Source of the DNA: HIMB114 sp052048155
GTDB lineage: Bacteria; Pseudomonadota; Alphaproteobacteria; Pelagibacterales; Pelagibacteraceae
Reading direction: 5' to 3'
Length of the DNA: 64,000 nucleotides
Assembly: GCF_052048155.1 (NCBI RefSeq)
Contig: NZ_JBNAIK010000007.1
Location: forward strand, 1-64,000
This document shows positions 47,901-55,162 of the stretch, one piece after another (within the stretch, counting starts at the first letter, position 1; every line of letters starts with the position of its first letter). Both the position numbers and the translations under genes were made by a program. The notes below the pieces were generated by a model. The model did no database searches, was not told the origin of the DNA, and saw only the letters and a program-made list of their open reading frames with translations.

Positions 47901-47989
47901 AAAACAAGTATCGCCATCATTGATATCAAAAATACCAATATGGATAGCTTTTGATACAAGCTCATTTTTATTTTATTTAAAAATTGCAT
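44924..47989 (-). CDS. Hybrid histidine kinase with extracytoplasmic sensor and two receiver domains
   Basis: 1021 aa. TM1 at about 14-34, a large periplasmic sensor (dCache-like, about 400 aa, with FDRETGLRVSSNI), TM2 near 435-457, HAMP (PLRKLIEVSERIKLGYYSERA), HisKA with NMSHELRTPMNAIIGYSEIL, HATPase (NLISNAAKFTENG, DTGIGIEKDK, GTGLGLSLVKKF), then two receivers with Asp in LITLDIMMPKKSGWE and GIILDLMMPVMDGFE. No HPt domain is present. It follows DUF3047 in one operon (TGATG overlap). Confidence 0.93.
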   Translation of the reverse strand: MQFLNKIKMSLYQKLSILVFLISMMAILVFGTFTFVQYSNDVKNEKSSLLNNLRDRQLETLNEYYKSLENLILSKSQSLDTKMALSDFEKSYKEIKITEFQKEDLKKNVRIFYEDQYKFRIQNEFKDVDQTQLDLFLKVAYAFGEQQDQTLYLQNAYLNNPDHPTGFKDKIYYLNDGTKYNLVTHPKYHDKFKQFNDLNNFYDVFLISKENLQIVYSVFKETDYATSLKDGPHKDTNFAKMAKKIVNEYESNAFKEPEVYFTDFERYGPSYFAPAAFVMAPIFTADGDFNGVFAAQIKADNLNRVMANNYQWKKIGLGLTGNSYLVGEDLLLRSDLRLYIQDKETFFKSITDQNNKKNINRIKNLTTSNLLLKVENESVDMAFDRETGLRVSSNIQNKEVLSSYTLFEFKNIKYALVTEMQTSELFGPIRNLFINMSSAVLVALLLAFALTTYLILGLLKPLRKLIEVSERIKLGYYSERARVQTRDEIGELSKSFNEMVNAVETDVIRREKDKQTVSVLKEEAEQANKAKSAFLANMSHELRTPMNAIIGYSEILTEDATDNQHQEYIPDLKKINSAGKHLLQLINDILDISKIEAGKMELDIQDINFTSLAQEVADTSNALVTKNGNTLKIIKDESIQGITGDSVKIKQILFNLISNAAKFTENGTITLGYKTYQYDNNFLSFYVQDTGIGIEKDKAAKVFEEFGQADSSTTRKYGGTGLGLSLVKKFSELMGGSIKLESEIGKGSTFTVTIPKNISTSESITEDVKNNEEIETGKKIILVVDDDKSARDLIKRNLEKEGYIVLTASNGDEAIEIANQKNPHLITLDIMMPKKSGWETLKALREYIKFKDTPVIMISMLDDDNTAKGLGADDYLKKPVDRNKLIDAITKQKEKMKNNNIMIIDDLKDNRDIVKRHLKDYNFNFSEAHNGKDAIEKLHAKPVDGIILDLMMPVMDGFEFLTRIKEYNQLKDIPIIVLTAKDLNSDEVINIEKDVSLIIQKTDLGERVIKELVNNLVIEKN

Positions 47990-48642
47990 CAGTTTTTACT
48001 TAAATAAATATTTTTAAAAGAAGTTTCAGTTTTTGTTTTTGTATTATCGGTATCAACCATCAGGGCAATTGATTCCAAATAATCAATATCGATGTTCCAA
48101 AATTTTTGAATATCATTTCTTAAATCTACTTTATGTTTTATCCAATAAAAACCTGGATCATGATAACCATTTAAGGCAACATCATATGATTTGGTAAACA
48201 AGTTGTTATATGGACTTTTCCAATGAGTATTTTTTAAATTGGTATTAGAAAACACATAGTTAATAAAATACTTGTTCCATGGCATCATCCCATCTTTATA
48301 AGTGAGATAAACTCGAGCTGGAAAATCATGAAACTTTTTCTTCTTCTCATCTGTATTTTTAAATTTTTCAACTTTCCATTCAAAATTTAAATAACGATAA
48401 CCTTGTTTTCTTAAATTTATATTTATATCGTAAAATAGCCCAGATGCAGAGCTATTAGATTTATGAGTGATGATAACCTCATCATCTAAGCTTTTAATTC
48501 TACTAATTTTATTTTCACCCTCATAGTTTTTTATTCTGTATTCCTTGATTGGTTTATCAAACAAGATGAGGTTTGACGCAAAAGCAATGGAACTAGATAA
48601 CGAAAAAATAGAAATAGTGAGTACTTTAAGTGCTTTTAGCAT
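47989..48642 (-). CDS. DUF3047 family secreted protein
   Basis: 217 aa with a signal peptide (LKVLTISIFSLSSSIAFA). The DUF3047 pattern is visible: YRYLNFEWKVEKF, DFPARVYLTYKDG, YFINYVFSNTN, DIQKFWNIDIDYLESIALMVDTDNTKT, and a C-terminal FKNIYLSK. The fold resembles carbohydrate-binding jelly rolls; function is unknown. It is coupled to the hybrid kinase, so it could be a periplasmic ligand-binding partner of the kinase's sensor domain. Confidence 0.82.
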   Translation of the reverse strand: MLKALKVLTISIFSLSSSIAFASNLILFDKPIKEYRIKNYEGENKISRIKSLDDEVIITHKSNSSASGLFYDININLRKQGYRYLNFEWKVEKFKNTDEKKKKFHDFPARVYLTYKDGMMPWNKYFINYVFSNTNLKNTHWKSPYNNLFTKSYDVALNGYHDPGFYWIKHKVDLRNDIQKFWNIDIDYLESIALMVDTDNTKTKTETSFKNIYLSKN

Positions 48643-48681
48643 TATTATTCTTTATATTAATTTACCTATTTTTTTAACATT

Positions 48682-48706
48682 ATAATCTAAATTTTTTTTA
48701 GATTAT
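48682..48706. promoter_or_regulatory. Perfect inverted repeat between divergent signalling genes
   Basis: Two 10-bp arms, ATAATCTAAA and TTTAGATTAT, are separated by five T. It sits in the 92-nt gap between the divergent DUF3047-kinase operon and the PP2C gene, 29 nt before the latter's ATG. The symmetry suits a dimeric repressor or activator site. AT-rich DNA produces such repeats by chance, so this is a candidate only. Confidence 0.4.
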
Positions 48707-48734
48707 TAATCAATTATGTTAAGTATCATTGCAT

Positions 48735-50345
48735 ATGTCTTCAATTGATAGAAACAATATAGAAGCACTTAAACAGCGTTTATTAGAGCCATCAAATATT
48801 ATTTTATCATATGCTAACATTTTAAACGAAAAAAATGTCTCCCGATCACTTGGTGAGTTTGAAGATGAGTTAAGTAAAATTATTGATGCATCTAAAAAAC
48901 TTATCGATGAAATCAATCATGCAGTTTCAGATGATGTTTTAAAATTAGAATCCAACGAAGTTTTGGAATTTCAGAAAAAAACAAGGCATGACTTAAGAAA
49001 TATCATAAATATTATTCTTGGTTATAGTGAAATGATTATAGAAGATCTTGATCCGTCACATCAAAATCATTTTGATATAAAAAATTTATTAGAAGAGACA
49101 AAAAAATTTAATTCGAATTTAGAGCAGCTTGTTCAATTAAACCTATCAACGCAAGAACAAAAAACAAATTCAGAAGAAAGTGAAATTCTAAAAAAACTTG
49201 CATCAATGATCAAACCTTTGGCCAAGCAAGATAAGAATAATTTGATTACAGGTAAAATTTTAATTGTTGATGATAATAAAAGTAATTGCGAAATGATCGA
49301 GAGACAATTGCAAAGAGAAGGGCACAAAACAATGACTTGCTTTGATGGGGTTGAGGCAATCAATGAACTTAATAAATCTGATTACGATACTGTTTTGCTT
49401 GATGTGTTAATGCCTAAAAAAAATGGTTATGAAGTTTTAATGGAAATGAAACAAAGTTTTAAACTTAAAGATATTCCCGTCATTATGATCAGTGGTTTTA
49501 AAGAAGAAGATACGATTGTGAGATGTATAGAAGCTGGTGTTGATGAATATTTAACTAAACCAATTAATAGTACATTATTAAAAGCAAAAATTTATTCTTC
49601 TTTAGAAAGAAAAAAATTTAGAGACCGTGAAAAACATGATTTACAAGTTGCTGCGGATGTTCAAAAAAGTTTAATTCCATCTGAAGCTTATTTTCCAGAT
49701 AATTTTTATGCAAGTAATATTGCTGCAAAAGGGGTCTCTGGAGATTTTTATGATTGCATTGATATTGATAGCGATCGATATGCATTTATTTTAGCTGATG
49801 TATCAGGTAAAGGAATGCATGCTGGAATTTTAATGGCAAAAACGTCAGCTCTTTTTAGAAGTTTAACTAAAATAGAAAAAAATATCCAAAAAATTGCATG
49901 GAGAGTAAATAAAGAATTATGCGAAACCTCATCTCAAGGAATGTTCGTCACCCTTGTGATGGGAATTTATTATAAAAAAATTAAAGCTATCGAATTTATA
50001 AACGCTGGACATGAGCCAGTCATGATTGCAAAGGATAATGGTTCATTTGTTGATCTCGAGAGCAAATCTCCTCCAATGGGAATGATGGAAATTGAACTTA
50101 ATGACTTTGTTTTACAAACCTATAACCCAAAAAATGAGAAAGCCTTTTTTTTAACTTTTACTGATGGTGTCACTGAAGGCAGACTTCGTTCTGGAAAAGA
50201 ATTTGGAAGAGAAGGCGTTAAAGAGAAAATTAATCAATTAAAAAATAGGCCAATAAAACATATTATATCATCAATCAATCAATCTTTAATTATTGAAAAT
50301 CAAAAACTTCATGATGACATTACGATATTGGGTATTGAAATTTGA
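48735..50345 (+). CDS. Response regulator with PP2C (RsbU/SpoIIE-type) phosphatase output
   Basis: About 536 aa from the ATG at 48735. The N-terminus contains two HisKA-like helix pairs (SNIILSYANIL and TRHDLRNIINIILGYSEMI) without an ATPase domain. A receiver follows (VDDNKSN, Asp in DTVLLDVLMPKKNGYE, Lys in EYLTKPIN), then a linker and the PP2C domain: AADVQKSLIPSE, GVSGDFYDCI, ILADVSGKGMHAG, EFINAGHEPVMI, FLTFTDGVTEGR, HDDITILGI. Metal-binding aspartates are intact. It should dephosphorylate an STAS antagonist when its receiver is phosphorylated. Pilin copy 3 follows after 25 nt. Confidence 0.93.
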   Translation: MSSIDRNNIEALKQRLLEPSNIILSYANILNEKNVSRSLGEFEDELSKIIDASKKLIDEINHAVSDDVLKLESNEVLEFQKKTRHDLRNIINIILGYSEMIIEDLDPSHQNHFDIKNLLEETKKFNSNLEQLVQLNLSTQEQKTNSEESEILKKLASMIKPLAKQDKNNLITGKILIVDDNKSNCEMIERQLQREGHKTMTCFDGVEAINELNKSDYDTVLLDVLMPKKNGYEVLMEMKQSFKLKDIPVIMISGFKEEDTIVRCIEAGVDEYLTKPINSTLLKAKIYSSLERKKFRDREKHDLQVAADVQKSLIPSEAYFPDNFYASNIAAKGVSGDFYDCIDIDSDRYAFILADVSGKGMHAGILMAKTSALFRSLTKIEKNIQKIAWRVNKELCETSSQGMFVTLVMGIYYKKIKAIEFINAGHEPVMIAKDNGSFVDLESKSPPMGMMEIELNDFVLQTYNPKNEKAFFLTFTDGVTEGRLRSGKEFGREGVKEKINQLKNRPIKHIISSINQSLIIENQKLHDDITILGIEI

Positions 50346-50370
50346 CGTCAATATTATTAAAAATTTGTAC

Positions 50371-51102
50371 ATGAGCAATAAGGGTTTTTCATTAGTAGAG
50401 TTGTTAGTTGTTGTTGCAATTATTGGCGTATTGGCTGGCGTTGGAGTTGTTGGCTATGACAGGTACGTAGAAAATACTAAACGAAAAGTTTTAGAACAAA
50501 TGCATAATAACATTGTTCGTGCTGTTGAAACTGAATTTACAATATTATCAAATCAACTTGGATCTGCGATGAGAGAAAGAGATAATGCAGGTAATTGGAT
50601 CCAAAGAGCTACAGATGGTACACCAACGACTGCCGGGATTACTGAAGCGACTGCTTCAAAGGTTGGAGAATATACAACCTGTTATAATTTCGTATGGTCA
50701 TTAAAAAAACATTTTGAGTCGAATGAAAATGGATTTGAAAATCCATGGGTTAAAGGAAAAAAAGCAATAACCATTGATACTGAGGGTAGAGCAAATCATA
50801 AACAAGGCCATATTCAGATGTATTGTTATCTAACAAATGGTGGATTTGGTTCAGGGTCTGGATGTGCTATAAGTTCAGGAGCTGCTGCCGCTCGAGTTCA
50901 TACTTATTTTACCGATAGAGGTTCACAGGGAACTGGTCCCAATCCAAAAGAAATGGTTGCTTATATAGGAGGTGGAAATTTTTCAACAAATTGGCCGCAA
51001 AAAAAATCTGATTGTGGTTGGGCCGACAGTTCAGCTAGTACTGATCCTGTTTATGGTGCTTGGAAAGTTACAAATTCTATTTTATCTGAAGCAGATTATT
51101 AA
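50371..51102 (+). CDS. Type IV pilin, array copy 3
   Basis: 243 aa from the ATG at 50371. Leader MSNKG, then FSLVELLVVVAIIGVLAGVG. Shared blocks: NQLGSAM, YTTC, FENPW, AITIDTEG, HKQGHIQMYC, GSGSGCA, and the C-terminal ILSEADY. A loop between NQLGSAM and YTTC is longer than in copies 1 and 2 (Thr/Ala/Gly-rich), a likely surface-variable region. It is downstream of the phosphatase in the same direction. Confidence 0.93.
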   Translation: MSNKGFSLVELLVVVAIIGVLAGVGVVGYDRYVENTKRKVLEQMHNNIVRAVETEFTILSNQLGSAMRERDNAGNWIQRATDGTPTTAGITEATASKVGEYTTCYNFVWSLKKHFESNENGFENPWVKGKKAITIDTEGRANHKQGHIQMYCYLTNGGFGSGSGCAISSGAAAARVHTYFTDRGSQGTGPNPKEMVAYIGGGNFSTNWPQKKSDCGWADSSASTDPVYGAWKVTNSILSEADY

Positions 51103-51138
51103 TTGTTAATGTTAAAAAATTATATTATTTAAAGTTTT

Positions 51139-51864
51139 ATGAAACAAAGTGGTTTTTCATTAGTAGAATTATTAGTTGTTGTAGCGATCATTGGTGTATT
51201 GGCCGGAGTTGGAATTGTTGGTTATGATCGATACGTTAATAATGCAAGAATTAAAGTTGCAATACAAAATTATGAAACAGTCTCAAGAGCTGTAGGTTTC
51301 GAGTTAACAGTAGCAAATAATGAACTTTCAAGTGCAGTTAATGAGGTACAATCGGATGGTACCGCAACTGGAAATAAAATTAGTTCTACAACAACTTGTA
51401 ATGACTTTTTATTTAGTGTTAAGGAACATTTTGCAGAATTTAAAAATCCTTGGAATCCAAGTTTAGAAGCTATAACTGTCGATACAGTAGGTCAATCAGC
51501 CCATCGCCAAGGACAGATACAGCTAGTTTGTTATTCAATGTTTGGAAATTTTGGTAATGGCGGAGGGTGTCCAATCGGTATGGATGCTTGTAGGGTTTTA
51601 GTTATTAATTATCTCAAAGATAGAGGCAGATGGAATACTACAGATGGATTATGCGGTGGAACTATGGCACCTGGAACAACTGATTTAACTGAAACACAAT
51701 CAGATTGCGTTTGGATAAAATTTTTTGGTGGAAATAAAAGAGCAACTCAAGCCGAAGCTCAGGCAGACTGTGGAAACCCGAGCCCTTGGTATATTCAGAA
51801 TAGTACAATATCAGCAGATGCAGGAGGTTCATGTGGAGGATCAAGTGGACAGCCTTGCACATAA
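51139..51864 (+). CDS. Type IV pilin, array copy 4, with Cys/Gly-rich tail
   Basis: 241 aa. Leader MKQSG, then FSLVELLVVVAIIGVLAGVG. Shared blocks: NELSSAV, TTTC, FKNPW, AITVD, HRQGQIQLVC, GNGGGCPIG. The C-terminus diverges: after ISADA, where other copies stop at DY or NY, it runs on as GGSCGGSSGQPCT. The DNA for this tail contains the ribosome-binding site and start codon of the next pilin. Confidence 0.92.
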   Translation: MKQSGFSLVELLVVVAIIGVLAGVGIVGYDRYVNNARIKVAIQNYETVSRAVGFELTVANNELSSAVNEVQSDGTATGNKISSTTTCNDFLFSVKEHFAEFKNPWNPSLEAITVDTVGQSAHRQGQIQLVCYSMFGNFGNGGGCPIGMDACRVLVINYLKDRGRWNTTDGLCGGTMAPGTTDLTETQSDCVWIKFFGGNKRATQAEAQADCGNPSPWYIQNSTISADAGGSCGGSSGQPCT

Positions 51865-52633
51865 TATTTGCAAAGCTTTAAATTCTAAAAAAGGTTTTTC
51901 ACTAGTTGAGTTACTAGTTGTTGTTGCAATCATTGGCGTATTAGCTGGTGTCGGCGTTGTTGGTTATGATCGTTATGTTGAAAATGCAAAAAGAAAAGTT
52001 TTTGACCAAAATGTAGAAACAGTAACCCGCGCAATAGATTTTGAATATACAGTAATTAAAAACGAATTAAGTTCAGCAATTAAAGAAGTAGATCGAAATG
52101 GCAATATGATTGATGGAAGCGGCATGACCACTACATCTGCTGGTGCACAAAGAAAAATTAATAGTGAAACTTCATGTGAAAATTTTCTTTATTCTGTAAA
52201 AGAACATTTTAAAGAATTTAAAAATCCTTGGGGAACAAAAAGTACAGTTATGATAACTATTGATACAAAAGCACAATCATTTCATAAAAAAGGCATGTTA
52301 CAGCTTGTTTGTCATCGATCATCTGGTTTTACAAAAGGGTGGAATTGCAAAATACAAGACTCATTGTTTCATATTCTTGCTTACTATCAAGATGGTTTAG
52401 TCAAAGATTCAAATAGATCTGATACAAATACAAGGCTTGGTGGTACAGCAACTTATGTACCAACGGGCAACATTGCATCACAGTGGTGGAATAAAGGTGA
52501 TAATAATCCTCCTGCTGCAGAAAGATCAAATCCTAATTTAGCATGGTTAACCGAAAGTGCTGGAATTGCTAGGTGTGGTTCAACAGGATATACTACTTCT
52601 GAGATTAATGTGTCTTCAGATGCTAATTATTAA
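51845..52633 (+). CDS. Type IV pilin, array copy 5, GTG start inside copy 4
   Basis: 262 aa from a GTG at 51845, chosen because GGAGGA at 51835-51840 lies four bases upstream and no ATG is available near the pilin motif. This gives a 17-residue leader ending NSKKG before FSLVELLVVVAIIGVLAGVG. Shared blocks: NELSSAI, ETSC, FKNPW, MITIDTKA, HKKGMLQLVC, GWNC, and C-terminal VSSDANY. The gene overlaps copy 4 by 20 nt, and its stop overlaps the convergent ATPase gene by 4 nt. Confidence 0.88.
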   Translation: MDSLAHNICKALNSKKGFSLVELLVVVAIIGVLAGVGVVGYDRYVENAKRKVFDQNVETVTRAIDFEYTVIKNELSSAIKEVDRNGNMIDGSGMTTTSAGAQRKINSETSCENFLYSVKEHFKEFKNPWGTKSTVMITIDTKAQSFHKKGMLQLVCHRSSGFTKGWNCKIQDSLFHILAYYQDGLVKDSNRSDTNTRLGGTATYVPTGNIASQWWNKGDNNPPAAERSNPNLAWLTESAGIARCGSTGYTTSEINVSSDANY

Positions 52634-53466
52634 CCAAAATTTTGTATTGCTGTTTCTAAGTCTTGTTTCTTAAGCATCATCAAGTCAACTTTAGTTTTGT
52701 TTTCTTGTTTTCCAAGTCTGACTGCCTGTTGTTGAAGTGAAGATTCAAAGAAACGTCTGATATCTCTACCATTTGAATACTTGTCACCAGTTATAGATAT
52801 GACTTTTTTGCAACAATCTTTGAGAGTATTGTTTGCATCACCTTGAATAAGGTATTGGTTATCTTTAGCAAATTTATAAAAAATTTGGTAAAGATCTAAA
52901 TCATTATAATCTTCAAATAAAATTGTTCTTTTAAATCTTGAAGCTAATCCTGCATTTGCATCTATAAATCGATGCATTTCTTTCTCATAACCAGCAACAA
53001 TGACAATTAATCTGTCACGATAATCCTCCATATACTTTAACAATTCATCAATTGCTTCTTGCCCGAAGTCATTAGGGTCATCCGGCTTTACAAGAGTGTA
53101 AGCCTCATCTATAAACAAAACATTATCGATAGCGCTGTTAAATTTATCCGCTGCTTTAATTGCTGTTTCACCTTTTTGAGCAACAACAAGATCACTTCTT
53201 GTAATTTCAATTAGTTTACCACCTGAGATTAATCCAAGCTCTCTAAAAATTTTTGCTAAAATTCTAGCTACTGTAGTTTTACCAGTTCCAGGATTTCCTG
53301 AAAAAATTAAATGATTTGAAATATCTGGAGAATCACTCAGGCCAGATTTTTTTCTCTCAGCTGCAGTTTCAAGATAAGCAACCAAAGATTTAACTTCATC
53401 TTTCACCTTTTTTAGACCAGGTAAAGACATAATTTCTTTTATATTTTGCTCAACAACTTCGTTCAT
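52630..53466 (-). CDS. CbbX/SpoVK-like AAA+ ATPase
   Basis: 278 aa. LPGLKKVKDEVKSLVAYL at the N-terminus, Walker A SGNPGTGKTTVARILAKIF, pore loop region VVAQKGETAIK, Walker B VLFIDEAYTLV, and the second region IVIVAGYEKEMHRFIDANAGLASRF with Arg finger. These are features of the CbbX family that remodels RuBisCO or of SpoVK relatives. No RuBisCO gene is in the window, so the client is unknown. Position inside the pilin array suggests a pilus-linked client, as inference only. Confidence 0.85.
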   Translation of the reverse strand: MNEVVEQNIKEIMSLPGLKKVKDEVKSLVAYLETAAERKKSGLSDSPDISNHLIFSGNPGTGKTTVARILAKIFRELGLISGGKLIEITRSDLVVAQKGETAIKAADKFNSAIDNVLFIDEAYTLVKPDDPNDFGQEAIDELLKYMEDYRDRLIVIVAGYEKEMHRFIDANAGLASRFKRTILFEDYNDLDLYQIFYKFAKDNQYLIQGDANNTLKDCCKKVISITGDKYSNGRDIRRFFESSLQQQAVRLGKQENKTKVDLMMLKKQDLETAIQNFG

Positions 53467-53508
53467 GAATGATTTCAGTAAAAATCAAATATTGATATAC
53501 ATTATTTG

Positions 53509-54129
53509 ATGGTATTTTTAAAAGTAATTTTGTTATCTTTATCACTTATATTTTTAACTATAAGTGGTTATGCAGGTGAGCCTGGAACAGAACAAACTCA
53601 GCAAATCGAACAAGATAAAAAAGTTGATAGCCAAAAAACTATTAAAAAGAAAGAAGTTATAAAACAAAAATTAGTTAATACAGATATTCAATTACCAAAA
53701 AATCCAATTGATACAATTTTTCTTCAACCGCTAGGCAAACCCATAGATCCAAGATATGCAAATTTATCCGGTAACTGTACACCTGCCCAAGAGGGTTATG
53801 ATTGTAAAATTGTAGTTCCCAAAAAAAAATCAACTCACTTTAATAAATATTATTATTACATAAATGCTAATAAACACGTTTATGGAGTAATCGCTTATAG
53901 AGATTATAGAGTTGGGAATGTTGATTACTGCAGATCTTTAATTGCGGAATGGAAAGAATATTTTAGCAATTTTGAATTTGAAAAAAAGAGTAGAGAAGAA
54001 AATCTTGATCAATTGCTATTAGTTACAAGCGCAATTCAACCATCAGAAATTTACATGAGTTGTTATCCTGAGTCATATAGAGATATTAAAAGTTATTTTT
54101 CTTTAAAATTATTTATTGATGAAAATTAG
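53509..54129 (+). CDS. Uncharacterised secreted protein
   Basis: 206 aa from the ATG at 53509. Signal peptide (LKVILLSLSLIFLTISGYAG), then a Gln/Lys-rich linker and a C-terminal domain with four cysteines (GNCTPAQEGYDCKIV, DYCRSLI, MSCYPESY). Tyr-rich strand NKYYYYINANKHVYGVIAYRDY. No known family recognised. It overlaps the following metallopeptidase gene by 11 nt, so the two secreted proteins are made together. Confidence 0.7.
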   Translation: MVFLKVILLSLSLIFLTISGYAGEPGTEQTQQIEQDKKVDSQKTIKKKEVIKQKLVNTDIQLPKNPIDTIFLQPLGKPIDPRYANLSGNCTPAQEGYDCKIVVPKKKSTHFNKYYYYINANKHVYGVIAYRDYRVGNVDYCRSLIAEWKEYFSNFEFEKKSREENLDQLLLVTSAIQPSEIYMSCYPESYRDIKSYFSLKLFIDEN

Positions 54130-55162
54130 CTTTTACATACTGCTTCTTGTATTTTGCTCTTTTCCATCTTTGTCTAACAATAAAGCTTTTTATGAAGGAA
54201 GAGCAAAATTTATAAAAGAATATATTACAGAACTCCAAGCGTTAAGAAAAAAAGATCCCGATTATAACGGAGCAATTGCAGAATCTCTTACAGGTTCTTT
54301 TTTTCAAGCATTAGATAAAAAGTCTCAAGATGAAGTTGAAGCTCAAGCGATTAACACGTGTAAAAAAAGAAATAATAAAGGATGCAAAATTAGGTTTAGG
54401 GGTTTGGCGATCAACCCTGAATACAATCGATTTGCAGTTTTTGACAATAGTAAAGGAAGCTTAAATGTTGGTCTGGAGGATATCCCTTCAAATTTTATGT
54501 TATCTCACAAAGGAATTTCATTTGTCTTTTCAACATCAGATTATCAAGCCAAAGATTTTACTTGTGCAAAGACCACTAAAGACAATGATTTTATTGTTGA
54601 TATGATCGTATCTCAAATTGATCTTTATCCAAATTCTTTTTTAGGAAAAGCTGGATTAAAGTTTGTTTTAATATGTGGTGATATCAAAGCATTGGGAAGT
54701 TCACCTGAAGGGTTAGCACCTGCTCACTATGATCAATCCCCAGGTGTTTTTATGTTATCAGTTCAAAAAATAAAAAAACAAATCGATGCTGGTCAACCTC
54801 AAATTATTAAACATATTTTTCACCATGAGTATTACCATGTCATTGATAGCACTTTAACTAAAGCTGTAGTTGATGATGACTGGGTTAAAATAAATAAAAA
54901 TCCTTATAGTAGTGAAAACTTAAAAGCCAATGTGAATGAGGTTTTGTCAGATGGTAGAGGGTTTGTAAGTCATTATGCAAAAAATAATGAATTTGAAGAT
55001 AAAGCTGAAGTGTTTGCTTATTTAATTACTAAGAATAAAAAAATGCGAGACGTTATGACAAAAGATGTCGTTATTTTTAGAAAAGCAAAACTAATGATTA
55101 AAAGAATGAAGACGTTATCAAATGATATTAATGGAAGTTTCTGGACTAAGCTTCAGAAGTAG
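54119..55162 (+). CDS. Putative secreted zinc metallopeptidase (HExxH)
   Basis: 347 aa from the ATG at 54119. Signal peptide (ISFYILLLVFCSFPSLS). The zinc motif HHEYYHVID (HExxH) is near residue 240, and a downstream FVSHYAKNNEFEDKAEVFAYL supplies the Glu third ligand seen in gluzincins (E-D-x-A-E). The N-terminal part has cysteines (NTCKKRNNKGC). The 60-residue gap between the two motifs suits this class. No exact family is named. It is coupled to the secreted protein before it and overlaps the convergent TPR gene by 17 nt. Confidence 0.72.
   Translation: MKISFYILLLVFCSFPSLSNNKAFYEGRAKFIKEYITELQALRKKDPDYNGAIAESLTGSFFQALDKKSQDEVEAQAINTCKKRNNKGCKIRFRGLAINPEYNRFAVFDNSKGSLNVGLEDIPSNFMLSHKGISFVFSTSDYQAKDFTCAKTTKDNDFIVDMIVSQIDLYPNSFLGKAGLKFVLICGDIKALGSSPEGLAPAHYDQSPGVFMLSVQKIKKQIDAGQPQIIKHIFHHEYYHVIDSTLTKAVVDDDWVKINKNPYSSENLKANVNEVLSDGRGFVSHYAKNNEFEDKAEVFAYLITKNKKMRDVMTKDVVIFRKAKLMIKRMKTLSNDINGSFWTKLQK

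Noticed and set aside
49133..49363. 76-aa reverse frame inside the receiver-PP2C gene
   Set aside because: Falls in the linker and receiver of a strongly supported gene and has no coding features of its own.
42910..52633. Diversity-generating retroelement for the variable pilin loops
   Set aside because: No reverse transcriptase frame and no template/variable repeat pair is visible. The copies differ throughout, including at synonymous sites, which does not fit adenine-directed mutagenesis.
43590..52633. Silent pilin cassettes for gene conversion, as in Neisseria pilS
   Set aside because: Each copy has a start codon, leader and complete reading frame, and the DNA of the shared helix is too divergent to act as a recombination anchor.
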